DNA of 64,000 nucleotides from Maratus speciosus (Eukaryota; Arthropoda; Arachnida; Araneae; Salticidae): NCBI GenBank assembly GCA_963932465.1, contig OZ010795.1:21599874-21663873 (forward strand), in the 5' to 3' direction. This document shows, in pieces, positions 1 to 11,056 of this stretch (within the stretch, counting starts at the first letter, position 1; the number at the start of each line of letters is the position of its first letter). Below the pieces are notes generated by a model. The model searched no databases, was not told the DNA's origin, and saw only the letters and a list, made by a program, of their open reading frames with translations. Both the position numbers and the translations under genes were made by a program.

Positions 1-1444
1 GTCTGTGAATTGACGCACGTTTTTTTAACGAACATTTTCCGTTTTCACAGCGATTTGTCCATTTTTCTTCAAATCACGGAAAACTCCTATGGTTGAATGA
101 TTATTTCAAAAAAATATTCCGTTAATCTTTTATAACCGATAAAATTACCCTCTTCACGCATGTGAGCAAATAAACGCGGGATACATTACCTAGAATATTT
201 ACGATCGAGAACGACGGCGGTTGTATTAAAATCTGTACAAAGGATAATAATTTGAAAGTAAGTAAAATTTATATTTCCCTGGTTCCTTTCTTTGTTTGTT
301 TGTTTAAATGTATGTTTTTTAATTGACATTGTGTTTGATGATTTGACTAAATAATTTTAACTTATTGCATTTCTAAAGCAAAATTTTAGCCTGTTCCGTA
401 CGTTGCTTCGAAAGATTAAATTATATAATTTTTTTTTTCAACATTTAATTAAAAAATCTAATAAATATAAATTATTAAGGAATATTAGCCGTGTGTAATT
501 AGATAATAGTGTTTACGTCATATTAGATTGCAGGCAGTAGTAAAATTTTGTCCCGTTTGAAGAAAAATCTTGTGATTTTAGTACCGAAATGATATCTTAT
601 GCCTTAATCAAGCTTTTTTTTGTGTTTCCATTAAGCGGTCTCAGCGATAACTCACTGTAGCGGTACGACAATTTCTGTGACAGTTAAATTGTTAAATTTC
701 TTCACCGCTCCGCTCCCAACTTAATAACCTACAAATGATCCAAACTTAATGAGAAATAATGTATTATCATACAACATATGCTTTTTGATAGCATTCTCTG
801 AAAGATCATTTATTTTTATGGATAAATGGAAATGCTATTCGATTTCGCAGTTTCTGACTAAATTAACCCACTAATATCCTGATTCTTAATTCTGTCCACA
901 AAAATAACCTTGTGAAAATGTGTCTGTTTAACAACTTTCAATGCGAATACGTACTTCAATACTTATCTAACAAGAAGTTAGAGTTATAATTCTAGTTCAT
1001 TAAATGTTTTTAAGATATACAGTCCGTGGTAAATTTTGAAAATTCTTCATGTATGTCGACTATTTATTTATTCGACATGTATTTTACTCTTATTTGATAC
1101 TATATTTTTGCATGCTTGGAAATCTACAGGTTTTAACTTAAAATTATTTAAGAATTATTAAAATATTTTGAGATTTATTTTTCTAAAATTCAGAAACAAA
1201 CCTCTGTTTCCCATTATTTTATCTGCAAGAAATCTCATGATCTAATTATTATTATGATTATTTCTATCCACTTTGCAGCGATTAGAGTCATACGTATGAC
1301 TGATATGCAGACTGTACAATTTGTATTCTTACCTTCCTAAAGATGACTTCATTTTCTCCTTTTTCTATCGTTCAGCTCGATTAATTATGATTCGAAAAAA
1401 TATCTTTAAATTTTATTTACAGAGCATCAATTTATAAACATATA
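1..1444. other. non-coding AT-rich flank
   Basis: I see no gene or recognisable repeat here. The stretch around 190-256 is less AT-rich and is followed at about 257 by a good splice-donor-like GTAAGT, so a non-coding exon is possible but unsupported by any reading frame. Confidence 0.4.
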
Positions 1445-1446
1445 TA

Positions 1447-1472
1447 CACTGGTGGACAAAACTTAAGGACCA
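1447..1472 (+). repeat. left terminal inverted repeat of Tc1-like element
   Basis: The 26 bases starting CACTGGTGGACAAAACTTAA match the reverse complement of 2933-2958 with one mismatch. A TA dinucleotide precedes it, the target duplication expected for Tc1/mariner elements. Confidence 0.9.
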
Positions 1473-1679
1473 TTGTTATTTTCAGTGATTACAGTTAGAA
1501 ATAGATCCGCAGCAGCACGTGTAAATTTGCATGAATGCGGATGTACTCTGTTTTGTGAAACTTATGCAAATTTTGTACTTCCACTTTTGTAGATCACGTG
1601 ACAGCAGAGATAAGAGATTTTAGGCAATCGGCGGGTGCTGTGAGTTGTCATTAGATGTAAAAATGGAAGGAGATGGAGT

Positions 1680-2740
1680 GAACTTTCAACATTGAAATTT
1701 TGTACACGTCTTCGAGGCATCATCTAGAGGATATTACTCTTGGTAGAATAATCGGAAAGTTGGAAGAAGGACGCAAAATGAACGCTGTTGCCCGTGAATT
1801 TAACATCGCGCACATTATTGTTTCTAGGGTATGGGCGGCATTCCAAAAGAGTGGAATACGTACTTGGCGCACGGTAGGAAGTCGTCCTAGCAGTACTACG
1901 TTCCAAGAAGATCGATATATTGTTATTTCAGCAAAAAAGAACCGACGCAGCACAGCTGGTCAATGAGCAAATCAACTTTGTGCTGCCACAGAAATTAAAA
2001 TATCGCGGAAAACTGTTGCGAGACGTTTGAAAAAGGGTGGACTATACGCCTGAAGATCTGTTGTGTGTTTCCCACTCTCAAGACGCCAACGTAGTGCCCG
2101 TTTACAGCGCAGCTGCATGCATCGCAATTGAGCTGATGACGACCGGTCTACCGTGCTCTTCTCAGATAAGAGTAGATTCAGTCTATCGTCTGATTGTAAA
2201 CGTAAACTGATATGGCGCGAGGTTGGTAGTGGTCACTGTCGTGAAAATATTCTAGAAAGAGATTGATATGTGACTTGAAGTATCCCGGTGTGGTCGGGCA
2301 TCGTGGTCATTGGCCGCACGATCTCTGTGTGCTTGACCAAGGGACCATAACCTGTAGACGGTACATTGAAGACGTCCTCCTTCAACATGTTCCACTTTAT
2401 CGAGGTGCTGTCGGCGAAAAGTTTTGTTTTATGGGCGATAACGCACCTTGTCGTCGCACACAGTCTGTACAAGATTGTCTCGAGGTCGATGATATCCATC
2501 GCATAGCACGTTCTCCTGACCTGAATCCAATTGAAAATGTATGGATGCCTTGGGGAGACATACAGCTGCTCGGCAAATTCCTCCCACGAACAAGGAAACC
2601 CCCATCCGTGTAGTGAACATGGAATGGGGCAACTTGCCCCAACAGCTACTGAATCATGTTGTTCTGAGTATGCACGCAGTTTTGAAAGTTGTCTCGCACT
2701 ACACGGTGACCACACCCCTTATTTATATGGCACTGACTAT
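1680..2740 (+). pseudogene. Tc1-family transposase, broken
   Basis: Tc1 transposases are DNA-binding nucleases of about 340 residues that cut at the terminal repeats and integrate at TA. The N-terminal helix-turn-helix part is readable at 1700-1966, with the stretch LGRIIGKLEEGRKMNAVARE and a following AFQKSG region. The first catalytic region reads LFSDKSRFSLSSD near 2156-2195, where the usual DES has become DKS. The second and third catalytic positions lie at 2263-2613 in the DNAPC and SPDLNPIENVW motifs, giving the DD34E-type layout. The C-terminal part (2541-2846) continues in another frame with LPQQLLNHVVLSM. Several frameshifts and stops separate these pieces, including near 1966, 2040-2060, 2270 and 2540, so no full protein can be made. 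Family assignment is firm; activity is excluded. Confidence 0.88.
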
Positions 2741-2932
2741 TGTTAATTGTGAGTATTTTGTTTTTTTTATACAGTCAGGATTTCGGACAATATTCACGTT
2801 TCAGAAAAAGAACCTATACATACTTTTAACAAAATTTTTATATTAAATCCTGTGTAATATTCTGTTAATACTATTGTTTGCATCTCGACCTACAATCTCG
2901 CGTAGATCCTCATTTACGTGTACATTTCTTCT

Positions 2933-2958
2933 TGGTCCTTAAGTTTTATCCACCAGTG
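2933..2958 (-). repeat. right terminal inverted repeat of Tc1-like element
   Basis: This is the reverse complement of 1447-1472 apart from one base, and it is followed by TA at 2959-2960. Confidence 0.9.
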
Positions 2959-3021
2959 TACTTACATCATATATATTTTTTTTCAGTTTCTGAGTATCTT
3001 TTTTTTTTCCTGTTTCATTCC

Positions 3022-3223
3022 TTAACACTCTCGCGACGTGCGGTACATATGCGTGAATGTCAGGTATGAAAATCCTTAAGTTTTGACACCAGTATTTTTG
3101 CTGACAACATTTCGCCTGATTTAATCATAGAACTTCAGTAATTAAATAATACAAAACATTTTTTTAAAATATATCGTGTAATAAAAAAGGAAAAGTAATT
3201 GACGCTCGTAGCGAAGGAGTTAA
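3022..3223. mobile_element. TTAA-flanked MITE (about 202 bp)
   Basis: The left end reads TTAACACTCTCGCGACGTGC. The reverse complement of the right end reads TTAACTCCTTCGCTACGAGC. Both share TTAAC, TCGC and ACG at matching spacing. TTAA is the target site and duplication of piggyBac-type transposases, and the interior has no reading frame. It resembles in length and end sequence the elements at 4961, 29775, 53748 and 59764. Confidence 0.6.
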
Positions 3224-3697
3224 TATTTTAAACAATAACTTTTTCAGATAAACACATGTAGTAAATTTTGTAAAAACTTTTTATTTTTTCTTTAATATTG
3301 AAATATACTATAACAAAAGAAATAATACTATATCATTATTATTAATATTTATTCTCTTATCGCTTACAATTAACTCTCATGACGAATATTTTACCTTTTC
3401 CATAAATTGTCAATCACAATGGAAGTCTTTCTCATTATTACCCACAAATAATTTTCATTTAAGAACTATGCCAATTCATATTTATAATGTATTCTATTCA
3501 TAGTCATAAATGGAAACAAACAAAGCGATCGTTGCATAAACTTGTGAAAATACAATAATGTTTACTTTAAATTGACAATAACTGTTTAATGATGTATAAT
3601 TTTAAGCATCCCAAATCATTTCATATCAAATACTTCTTCTATTCATCTCATTTGTCTCTCGATTTTTGAAAACCTTCTTTATTCAAATATTGCTACA
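3224..3697. other. non-coding AT-rich spacer
   Basis: No gene, repeat or RNA structure recognised. Confidence 0.4.
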
Positions 3698-3968
3698 CAC
3701 TGTAAAAAAATTCGAACAGTAGGAATCGGAAAAATGGTTGCCCTTATCGCACCGGAAAATTTTCCGACCCAGTTCGGAATAAAAACCGTAAAAAAAGGGA
3801 AACATTCATTAAAACGGTACTTTACGGATTTTATTCCAATTTTAGGCATTTTATTCCGATTTTACTTATTTTATTCCGAGCTCGGCCGGAAATTTTTCCG
3901 GTACGTGGTGGGCCGGAAATTTTTCCGATTCCTACAGGAAATCTGGTCCTATTTTTTTTTTTACAGTG
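3698..3968. mobile_element. MITE with CACTGTAAAAA termini (about 271 bp)
   Basis: Both ends begin CACTGTAAAAAAA when read inward, followed after a short divergent stretch by GTAGGAATCGGAAAAAT on both sides. The interior repeats ATTTTATTCCGATTTTA-like units and GGAAATTTTTCCG palindromes. An open frame at 3734-4027 runs through this repeat and is not gene-like. I could not define a target duplication. Confidence 0.6.
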
Positions 3969-4560
3969 CACTTCGACATACAATTTTGCATTCAAGAATA
4001 AAACATAAGATGATAAGAGCTATGTAGTTAGTCAAAATCGTCGTGTGACTGCTATAATGTGTGCACGCATATTACATTATCATGTTTCCAAATTAACTGC
4101 TGATCATTGACACGCATGTTAATACGTGGTATGGGAATAAATAAAATTTACCTGAAGATATATTCCATTATCTGTTACTAATTGTGACCTTTAATTCATT
4201 TATTTTGATGATCATATACAATTGTATGACAAGTGTATGAGTTACAGAGAACATTTGATGATTTATCACCAGTGGCGAACTAACGGAAAAATGTCTTAAA
4301 ATGAATAAATTAATTTATTGTCAAGTTCTATAAATAACTGAAGATATATGTATTCCTCTATCTGTTACAGATTGTGACCTTTAATTCATTTATTTTGATG
4401 ACTTTTTTAAAATGGTAATTCAGCTAAATCATTAATTTAGGAGGGAGTTGTCCAATAAACCTTATATAAAAAATCTTTTATATTATATTATATTTTGCAC
4501 TATGTTATATCTTGTTTATATTAACTAATAATATTCATATTCATATAGAATTTAAATTCT
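3969..4560. other. non-coding AT-rich spacer
   Basis: A piece of about 45 bp near 4150-4200 (GAAGATATAT, TCTGTTAC, TTGTGACCTTTAATTCATTT) recurs at about 4338-4395, a short direct duplication about 190 bp apart. No gene is seen. Confidence 0.4.
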
Positions 4561-4564
4561 TCGT

Positions 4565-4760
4565 TTATGTGCTTATGTAATGTTTTCTATATCCATGTAC
4601 GTTTATGTGAATGAGTGCGTGTATCAATGCATGTGCGTGTGTCAATGCATGCATATGAGTACATATATGTCTCTGTATGCACGTGTATATGCATGCGGAT
4701 GAGTAGATATAAGTTTGTGTATGCACGTGCATATGCATGCGTATGTATGTACACGTGCAT
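4565..4760. repeat. TG/CA-rich alternating purine-pyrimidine tract
   Basis: A degenerate simple sequence made of TGCATG, GTGCGTG and CATATGAGTA pieces. The 69-residue Cys/His/Thr-rich frame on the minus strand is a by-product of the repeat. Long alternating purine-pyrimidine tracts can adopt Z-DNA. Confidence 0.7.
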
Positions 4761-4960
4761 TGGAACTGTGTCATTTAAGATATTCTAGTGTTTTAAAAGT
4801 CCTACTGTAGCTTTAAATACATAATTATCTATAAATCAATTATTAAGTTATATGTTAAATTAAGTTAAATAATTTGACTTATCTTAATTTACAAATGTAA
4901 AAAGTTCTTTCATTAAAGTTTAAAGAACATGGAGATTGATTTAAAGAAATAGAGAACATC

Positions 4961-5170
4961 TTAACCCCTTAACGTTCCCGTGATATTCACGGGCTGTGTC
5001 TTTTTTTCTTGTTTGATTCCCAACAGTTTTATAAAATACTGTAATTGACGTTACTATGGTATCATTTTACCTGCCATTAAATAAAGTTAATACTTATTTT
5101 TCAAAAAAGTGGTGCCAATAAGCAATTTGAATTTTTAAACCATAATTTAATGCGATCGTTAAGGGGTTAA
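4961..5170. mobile_element. TTAA-flanked MITE (210 bp)
   Basis: The ends are TTAACCCCTTAACG and CGTTAAGGGGTTAA, exact inverted repeats of 14 bp. The interior is AT-rich and has no reading frame. The terminal TTAA points to a piggyBac-type transposase acting in trans. Confidence 0.75.
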
Positions 5171-5336
5171 TGTCCTCTTCCGACAAACTGCAGTTCGAGA
5201 AATGAATCAGATGAGTACATGCATTTTCATTGAATACATTTATGACTTTTAAATATTTTTTCAATTTAAAAATTATTGAAATATTAATCATTGTCCGAAA
5301 TTTTTGAATATTAAACGCGTGAATTTCAATTGCTAT

Positions 5337-5479
5337 AAGCGTAAAATCAACAAAGTGAAAAATGTTCAAACCGAGAATCGAACCCGGATCGTTGGATTAT
5401 AGAAGACTTGGAGCGTAATTCCGAGGATCCGGATTAGACACCCGGCTTGAACATTTTTCACTCTGTTGGTTTTACGCTT
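5337..5479 (-). repeat. foldback with tRNA-like core
   Basis: Arms of about 35 bp at 5339-5373 and 5443-5477 are inverted repeats with three mismatches. They enclose a minus-strand tRNA-like sequence with a pol III B box, GGTTCGATTCT (5374-5384), and a weak A box, TGTCTAATCCGG. A motif like TTTTTCAC-N-GTTGG next to the tRNA-like part is shared with the palindrome at 35526-36255, suggesting one repeat family. It is not a clean tRNA gene. Confidence 0.65.
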
Positions 5480-6595
5480 TGTCAGCAATGTAAAAATTCA
5501 CATATTTAATATTTAATTTAATACATCATGCCTTTTTAAGAACAAAGCTCCAACATGATAACTATTTCGAAGCACATTGATTCCTTGAATTTTTAAAATA
5601 CGTCAAAAGATTTTAATGTTGCCTAACATCTTTTAAGAAGAGATTAACATGTTAAAATGTCTATAAGGGCAACGATGTCACTGACGACTGTTATTTTATA
5701 TTGTTTTCCGCAACTACATCTATATATATTAATCTATTTTATAAATTTTCCAAAGTGTGCTACAAAGTCTTTCCTTTGAAAATATTGAAAACTAAATAAT
5801 AATAAAATAGTCGCTTTTATAATTTATTCGTCACAATCACAAATAAGCTGGGCGAGATTTTAATAATTGGAATAAAATTCATTATATGTTTTAGGAATAT
5901 TTTGACAGCTAAAATGGAAAGATATATTCTTTAAGATAAGTAGACAGCAAAATGAAGTTTAAAAAAATCAATTTTATCATGAGAAATTTTTTAAAATATG
6001 GGTTCATTTTAAGCCCATAATGTCAGGTTTAGTCGTCATGTGCAAAATATGAGCGTTCAACCAAGCACACAGGATTAACTTTGAAGGGAGCAATTTAAGA
6101 TCTGGCTGGCCAACAGCTTTAATGGATTCATAATGCAGCTGAAACAGATGCGTTTGCCGTTTCATTCGTAGACGTTGTAACTACAACGCTCTAATTACGA
6201 GTTCTAACTGTGCAGTCTTTCGGTAACCATTTACGCATCCACGTCTTTAGCTGTTAAATCGATAGTAAAAAATAATAGCCTTCGTATAATACACCTCCGT
6301 TTTAGGAATAACACAAGAACTTGCAACATTTGGTTTGTTGATTTTTGGAGATATGTGGACTAATGTATCATTAAGCTCCAATCACGTGGTAATCTTTTGA
6401 AATGCAATTAATAATGTAGACGAAGCTTTTTTATTTATGAATTGTTAATCCCTAGTAAATAACAAAGGAATCCGAACGTAAGACAATTTTCAGCTTAGTT
6501 TCGATTTATAGAATAGTTGTCAAATTCGCATTAAAGCTTTCAACTGACTTTATTAATAGTTAATTGATTACGTTTAGGTTGACATTAAAGCCTTA
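5480..6595. other. non-coding AT-rich spacer
   Basis: No reading frame of note. The stretch 6060-6250 is less AT-rich, contains the small palindrome GTTGTAACTACAAC, and may be an unrecognised repeat fragment. Confidence 0.35.
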
Positions 6596-6799
6596 CATTT
6601 GCGCAAAATATAGACAAAAGCATAGAATACAATTCATAGTAAAAGTAAGAATGGAATGAATTTTTTTATATGTGTCTTATTATAAACACTACATCAAGCA
6701 CAAGTTCGGATTAATTTGTATTAGAAACACATCAAATGCTGAATTTATTTAGAAAAACAGAAAATAGGGTTTAACATAATTCTAGACAATATTTTCTTT

Positions 6800-7824
6800 A
6801 CGGATTATTTAAAGTTGATAAACACAGTTACAAATGTTAGTACGTATTTAATTGTGTTTTCATTACCTTTAATCACGTCAAATGCATAATTTTCTATCGG
6901 AAGTACTAAGTTTTGCATTACCTCTGGGGACAGTTCATGCCATGCTTTCTCTATCGTTGTTGTAAGGTCTGTGGTCGAACAATATTGACGTCACTTTTCA
7001 TATACTTCTCGTGATAGATATCCCCACACTTTCTCCTTGGGATTTAAGTCCGGTCTAAGTTATGGTCGGTCCATGACCTTTATATTATGCATATTAAACC
7101 GAATCATTGTCGAGTTAGACACATGCATAAGCGATTTGCCTTGTTGAAATACACAGCTTGGTCCACCAAGCGAATCTTGTAGTGGAATAAAATGATCCTC
7201 TAAGATTTTCTGATAGTCCTGTGAGTTCAGTTTATTGCTACAAAATGTCAGAAACGTTTGCCCATTAAATCTAAAACCACCCCAAATCGTTACTGATCCT
7301 ACACTTTGCTGTCTACTGAAGAAACGTCTTGTTTCGCTTCTTAAATCATACCAGTAAAACTTATATACATCTGGTCCATCCTAGTTCTACTTTTTCTCAT
7401 CACTAAATATTGTTGACAGCCACTTATCACCATAAGACATCTTTTTATTAGCCCAGTTTAATCGTACAGTTTTATAGTGTTTTCTTAAGCATGATTTTTT
7501 TAAACATTTTCTTGAAATTTATTCGTTTTGATTCCAGTATACTTCTGTGAATGATATTTTTTGACACTCCAAATCTGGATGCAATTTTTCGCAATGAAAT
7601 ATTTTTTCTAGAGGACATGCTTAGAATGATTCTGTCATCGCGCATGATGTAATTCTTTGTCGACCTTCGATCGATTCTTTTCTTACTATACCACTTGTCG
7701 CCAATCGCCATTATGCAAAAATCTGTAAACACTTTTTAAAGTTCTCCTTAAAATCTTGGATACCTCTTTTTGAAGATAAAACTTTAATGATCTCCTCTTT
7801 CGAAATCACTTTACCTCTAGGCAT
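6800..7824 (-). pseudogene. Tc1/mariner-type transposase, broken
   Basis: Reading leftward from an ATG at 7822-7824 (MPRGKVISKEEI), the pieces follow a Tc1-like transposase. The helix-turn-helix region around 7540-7640 reads ISLRKIASRFGVSKNIIH. The first catalytic Asp is in FSDEK near 7400. The second is in the region reading FQQGKSLMHVS, where the usual DN after QQ is replaced by GK. The third is in RPDLNPKEKVWGYLSREVY near 7030-7060. Stops occur throughout, for example within the RITSCAMTESF and WNQNE segments, and frames change. The lost second Asp alone would abolish catalysis. The likely family is Tc1/mariner in the broad IS630 sense; I cannot assign a subfamily. Confidence 0.8.
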
Positions 7825-8179
7825 TTTATCAAATTTATAAAAAAGATTGGTTAGTTAGTCGAAAACAAGCCGAAAAATTATTCCAAGCCAATAAAAGTTA
7901 GATCAGCAGACGATACATGCATTCAAGAAATGTGAATAAATAACCGTCTGCTGAAAAAAATATTTTTTTTTAAGCAGACGATAAATATAACAATTCTAAG
8001 TAAAGCCAGACGGTGTCTGTATTTATGGGACAGACGATATTACATTTTTAAAAACTTTTTCATAGTTTTTACGTATTTTCTAATATTTTCTAATAATTCA
8101 ATAATAATTTTTATAATAAATCAATTAAAAGAATGTATCTGAATCATTTCTAAAACAAAATCTCTGAACAAAATTTCTG
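7825..8179. other. CAGACG-repeat region near transposon end
   Basis: The motif CAGACG or its complement occurs several times between about 7905 and 8035, including CCGTCTGCTG, AAGCAGACGA and CCAGACGGTGTCTG. These may be subterminal transposase-binding repeats or short nested insertions. Confidence 0.35.
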
Positions 8180-8245
8180 AAATAACATCCGAAGCTAAAT
8201 TATCGTTCATGTATATGAACGATAATTTAGCTTCGGATGTTATTT
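8180..8245. repeat. perfect 31-bp-arm hairpin
   Basis: Positions 8180-8210 and 8215-8245 are exact reverse complements separated by a 4-base loop, GTAT. The arm begins AAATAACATCCGAAGC. No mismatches at all in a region otherwise full of decay implies a recent origin. Confidence 0.95.
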
Positions 8246-8277
8246 TTTATCTTTGTCTATATTTTTTGGACACACTG

Positions 8278-8828
8278 CAGATTACATTTAAGTATTTTTC
8301 TTATATTTTCAATTTATAATATTTTAATATTGATTTTTCTTTAAGCGTACAATGTTCTAATAAATCGATCAGCTAATTTACAAGAAAATCACTTACAATA
8401 GTTAGTTTCACTGTCACAAAAATTAAGTATAAGGTATACTTGAAAAATGGATTCAACAGCTTAAGACATCTGCAAATCAATAGGGGTAAAAAAAATGAAC
8501 GCGGACACAAGAAACCCAAATAATCTGTCCAATGACATCGTTCAAATTTATGATGATAAATTAGATACGACGTCAGAGTATAATGCAGGAGAATTTGTTT
8601 TTCCGGAACTAAGGCTTAAAATATCTTCTCTCATATCATATTGGGTACAAAAAGTTGATATTAGATAATTACACTTCTGTTTTTGTCATCTTTTTACCAA
8701 AATAACTGGAGTAAATATTTTCACGTCTTAAAAATTTATTTCGTTTTATGTCACAGACTTATTAATACAGCTGTATGAATCTCGTCAGATTAGTAAATAT
8801 GAGCTTACGGTATAACTGAAGAAGGTAT
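8278..8828. other. non-coding AT-rich spacer
   Basis: No gene or known repeat recognised. Confidence 0.4.
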
Positions 8829-9600
8829 TTAAGGGGTCTCAGGACTCATAAACACTCAAAAATTTCGAAATTTTAATTTTGTGAGATGTTAAACTACTAT
8901 CTTTTCTGAACATTTTGATATAAATGTTTCTTTGAAATTTCCATTAGAACAGAAATCATGGCTTTTAGGTTTACAAACGCACGATAGTTGAAGCCATTGA
9001 AATTTTGAAGCCATTTTTCTCCAAATGAAGTTTTTGGACATAAGGATATCTCAAAGCGATATCGCGATATTTCAAAAACTTCTGAATATTTTTTCATGCA
9101 AATTTTGAAACATATGTTTCATGTTGGTCTTTATAAACGGAACATAAAATTTCCTTTTTATTGTTAAAAAAATATTTTTTTGGTGATTATATTCTTGAAA
9201 TTTTCAAAATTTTATATTAGCTAAATACAACTTTGTATTAAAAATATAAAAATGCTTTAAATACAAATTTATTTAGGTTTACGATAATTATTACAGTCTA
9301 AAGTATAAATAGGCACAAAAATTTTCATACTAGCTGCAAAATTTATTTTGTAATCCTGGATGTAAACTGTTAAGCTAATTTTTTGCTCGTCAAATGTTTG
9401 ACGATTTGGACCGCCCGATAAATGTTAATTCTATATCTCTCATTTTTTTTTTTTTAATGTTATGAAAAGAAAGAGCATACTTATATCTTTCATCCCAATA
9501 AACATTTTGTTTTAAAATCATATACATTTTAACACATTAAACGTTGAAAATAGTCTTCTTTTTTCATTGTCTCAAATTTAAGAGACCTGAGACCTCTTAA
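8829..9600. mobile_element. TTAA-flanked non-autonomous element (772 bp)
   Basis: The left end reads TTAAGGGGTCTCAGGACTC. The reverse complement of the right end reads TTAAGAGGTCTCAGGTCTC, 17 of 19 identical. The interior is AT-rich without a transposase. A second copy lies in inverted orientation at 53005-53751 and matches along most of its length, including TGTCTAATGT-type ends and the TTCCATTAGAACAGAA segment. Confidence 0.8.
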
Positions 9601-9835
9601 CCATGTAATAAGGAATCGAATTACGTTGCAATTATATATAAGAATGACTGATTTTCAAGCAATGTACGCGTTTACAATTACCAGTAAGGACTAACTTAAA
9701 AATATCATAATTTAAACAAAAACAGTGCATTTTAAAATGCATTTAATTCAAATGCCAATTTTAAAATTACATAAAAAATAATAATTTAAAAATTTTCAAA
9801 ATTAAACAAGTTAAAAATTAGGACGAACAAAAAAT

Positions 9836-9841
<6 letters not shown>

Positions 9842-9869
<28 letters not shown>
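9842..9869. repeat. (AT)n microsatellite
   Basis: Uninterrupted TA repeat. Confidence 0.95.
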
Positions 9870-10639
9870 TTACGAACCACTAATCACTAAAGAGAGTCTA
9901 TAGAACAAGAACAAGAAAGATAATAATGTATCAAGCATAGATTATGAAACCCTTTCCAACACTTCCCGAATATTGTTTAATAAGACTCTTTAATAAGATA
10001 AATAAGATAACTAAGATTTTGTTTTAGAAAATAACAGGATTCGGTAATTACCGGAAAAGCAGTTGTGTGGAAAAATATAATTACTTTGAAAAGTTTTGTA
10101 TACTACCAAGAGAATTATAGATTTTTCTGAAATTTAGAAGAAATCCTTAGAGTGTTCTTTCATTAGCTGAGAGTGTTTGTATTTTTTTTTTTTATGTCAA
10201 AGTCGTGATTTTTTTCTTATTTCAATCTAAATCTAAATGACTGCTACAATTATATTTTCAATAGAAGAATGGACATACGGTTGATTAAATGATTATAGAT
10301 TTAAAATTATTACAAAATTATATTTACTGTAAAAAATATTCAGAAATATGTCATTTGAAAATTCATAGCTTATTATTAATTATGTTTACGTTTAAAAAAA
10401 TTAAAAAAAAACATTTGAAATAAAATAATGTTTCTAAATTTTATTATCAACTAATAATTTTCAGTACGTACACAAAAATTATTACAGTCGATTTAAAAAT
10501 CAAAGATATTTTTAATAAGTAAATAAGAAATTTTCTGTATAAAAAAGGGGTAGAAACCACAAATAACTTACGTTTTGTTACGTTAATTTATAAAATGGCA
10601 GAAGAAAACAAAATTAGCCGTTGATTTTGAAAGTGGGGT

Positions 10640-10678
10640 ATGTTGTATATAAAGTTTCCTCAACTTTATATACGACAT
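10640..10678. repeat. 17-bp-arm hairpin
   Basis: ATGTTGTATATAAAGTT and its complement with one mismatch flank the 5-base loop TCCTC. Confidence 0.85.
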
Positions 10679-11025
10679 TTTCTTAGATAAATTTATTTTA
10701 CTCTGTTATACTGAAAAATATTGAAAATTTTTTATGCAAAACTGATTTTGTGAAATATTCCTTATATGAATAACAATTTGGTTATTTTTTCGTTGGTTTC
10801 TATCTTTATATCTAAAAGGATTTTCCTTTTAATTTGCGGAAGAAAAATTGGTATTTAAGACAGAAAGGAAAACTTCTGCGTACTTTCTGTATTTTTTGAC
10901 AATAATAAAATACAACAGAACTGAAAAAAATTCACTTTATAAAACAGTTTTGGCACATTAAATTTAAAACAGCATATGTATTTTAAATTTAATACATATA
11001 ATGAGTTAAATATATTCAATTTTAG

Positions 11026-11054
<29 letters not shown>
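11026..11054. repeat. (AAAT)n microsatellite
   Basis: About seven AAAT units. Confidence 0.95.

Positions 11055-11056
<2 letters not shown>

Larger units (their letters stand above)
1447..2958 (+). mobile_element. Tc1-like DNA transposon, decayed
   Basis: The element is about 1.5 kb and is bounded by near-identical 26-bp terminal inverted repeats with TA on both outer sides (1445-1446 and 2959-2960). It carries a single broken transposase reading frame on the plus strand. Length, termini and target site are those of Tc1-family elements. The termini are much better preserved than the transposase, so the copy may still be mobilisable in trans even though it cannot supply its own enzyme. Confidence 0.9.
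6596..8277 (-). mobile_element. Tc1-like element on the minus strand, decayed
   Basis: A broken transposase lies at about 6800-7824 on the minus strand. Possible termini are 6596 onward (preceded by TA) and the sequence ending at 8277. Read inward, both hold AAAATATAGACAAA. TA is missing on the right. The boundary call is therefore tentative, while the transposase call is firm. A later hairpin insertion sits at 8180-8245. Confidence 0.5.

Noticed and set aside
2233..2715. 160-residue minus-strand open frame
   Set aside because: Antisense shadow of the Tc1 transposase remains.
4565..4774. 69-residue His/Thr/Cys-rich frame on the minus strand
   Set aside because: Translation of the TG/CA-rich simple sequence.
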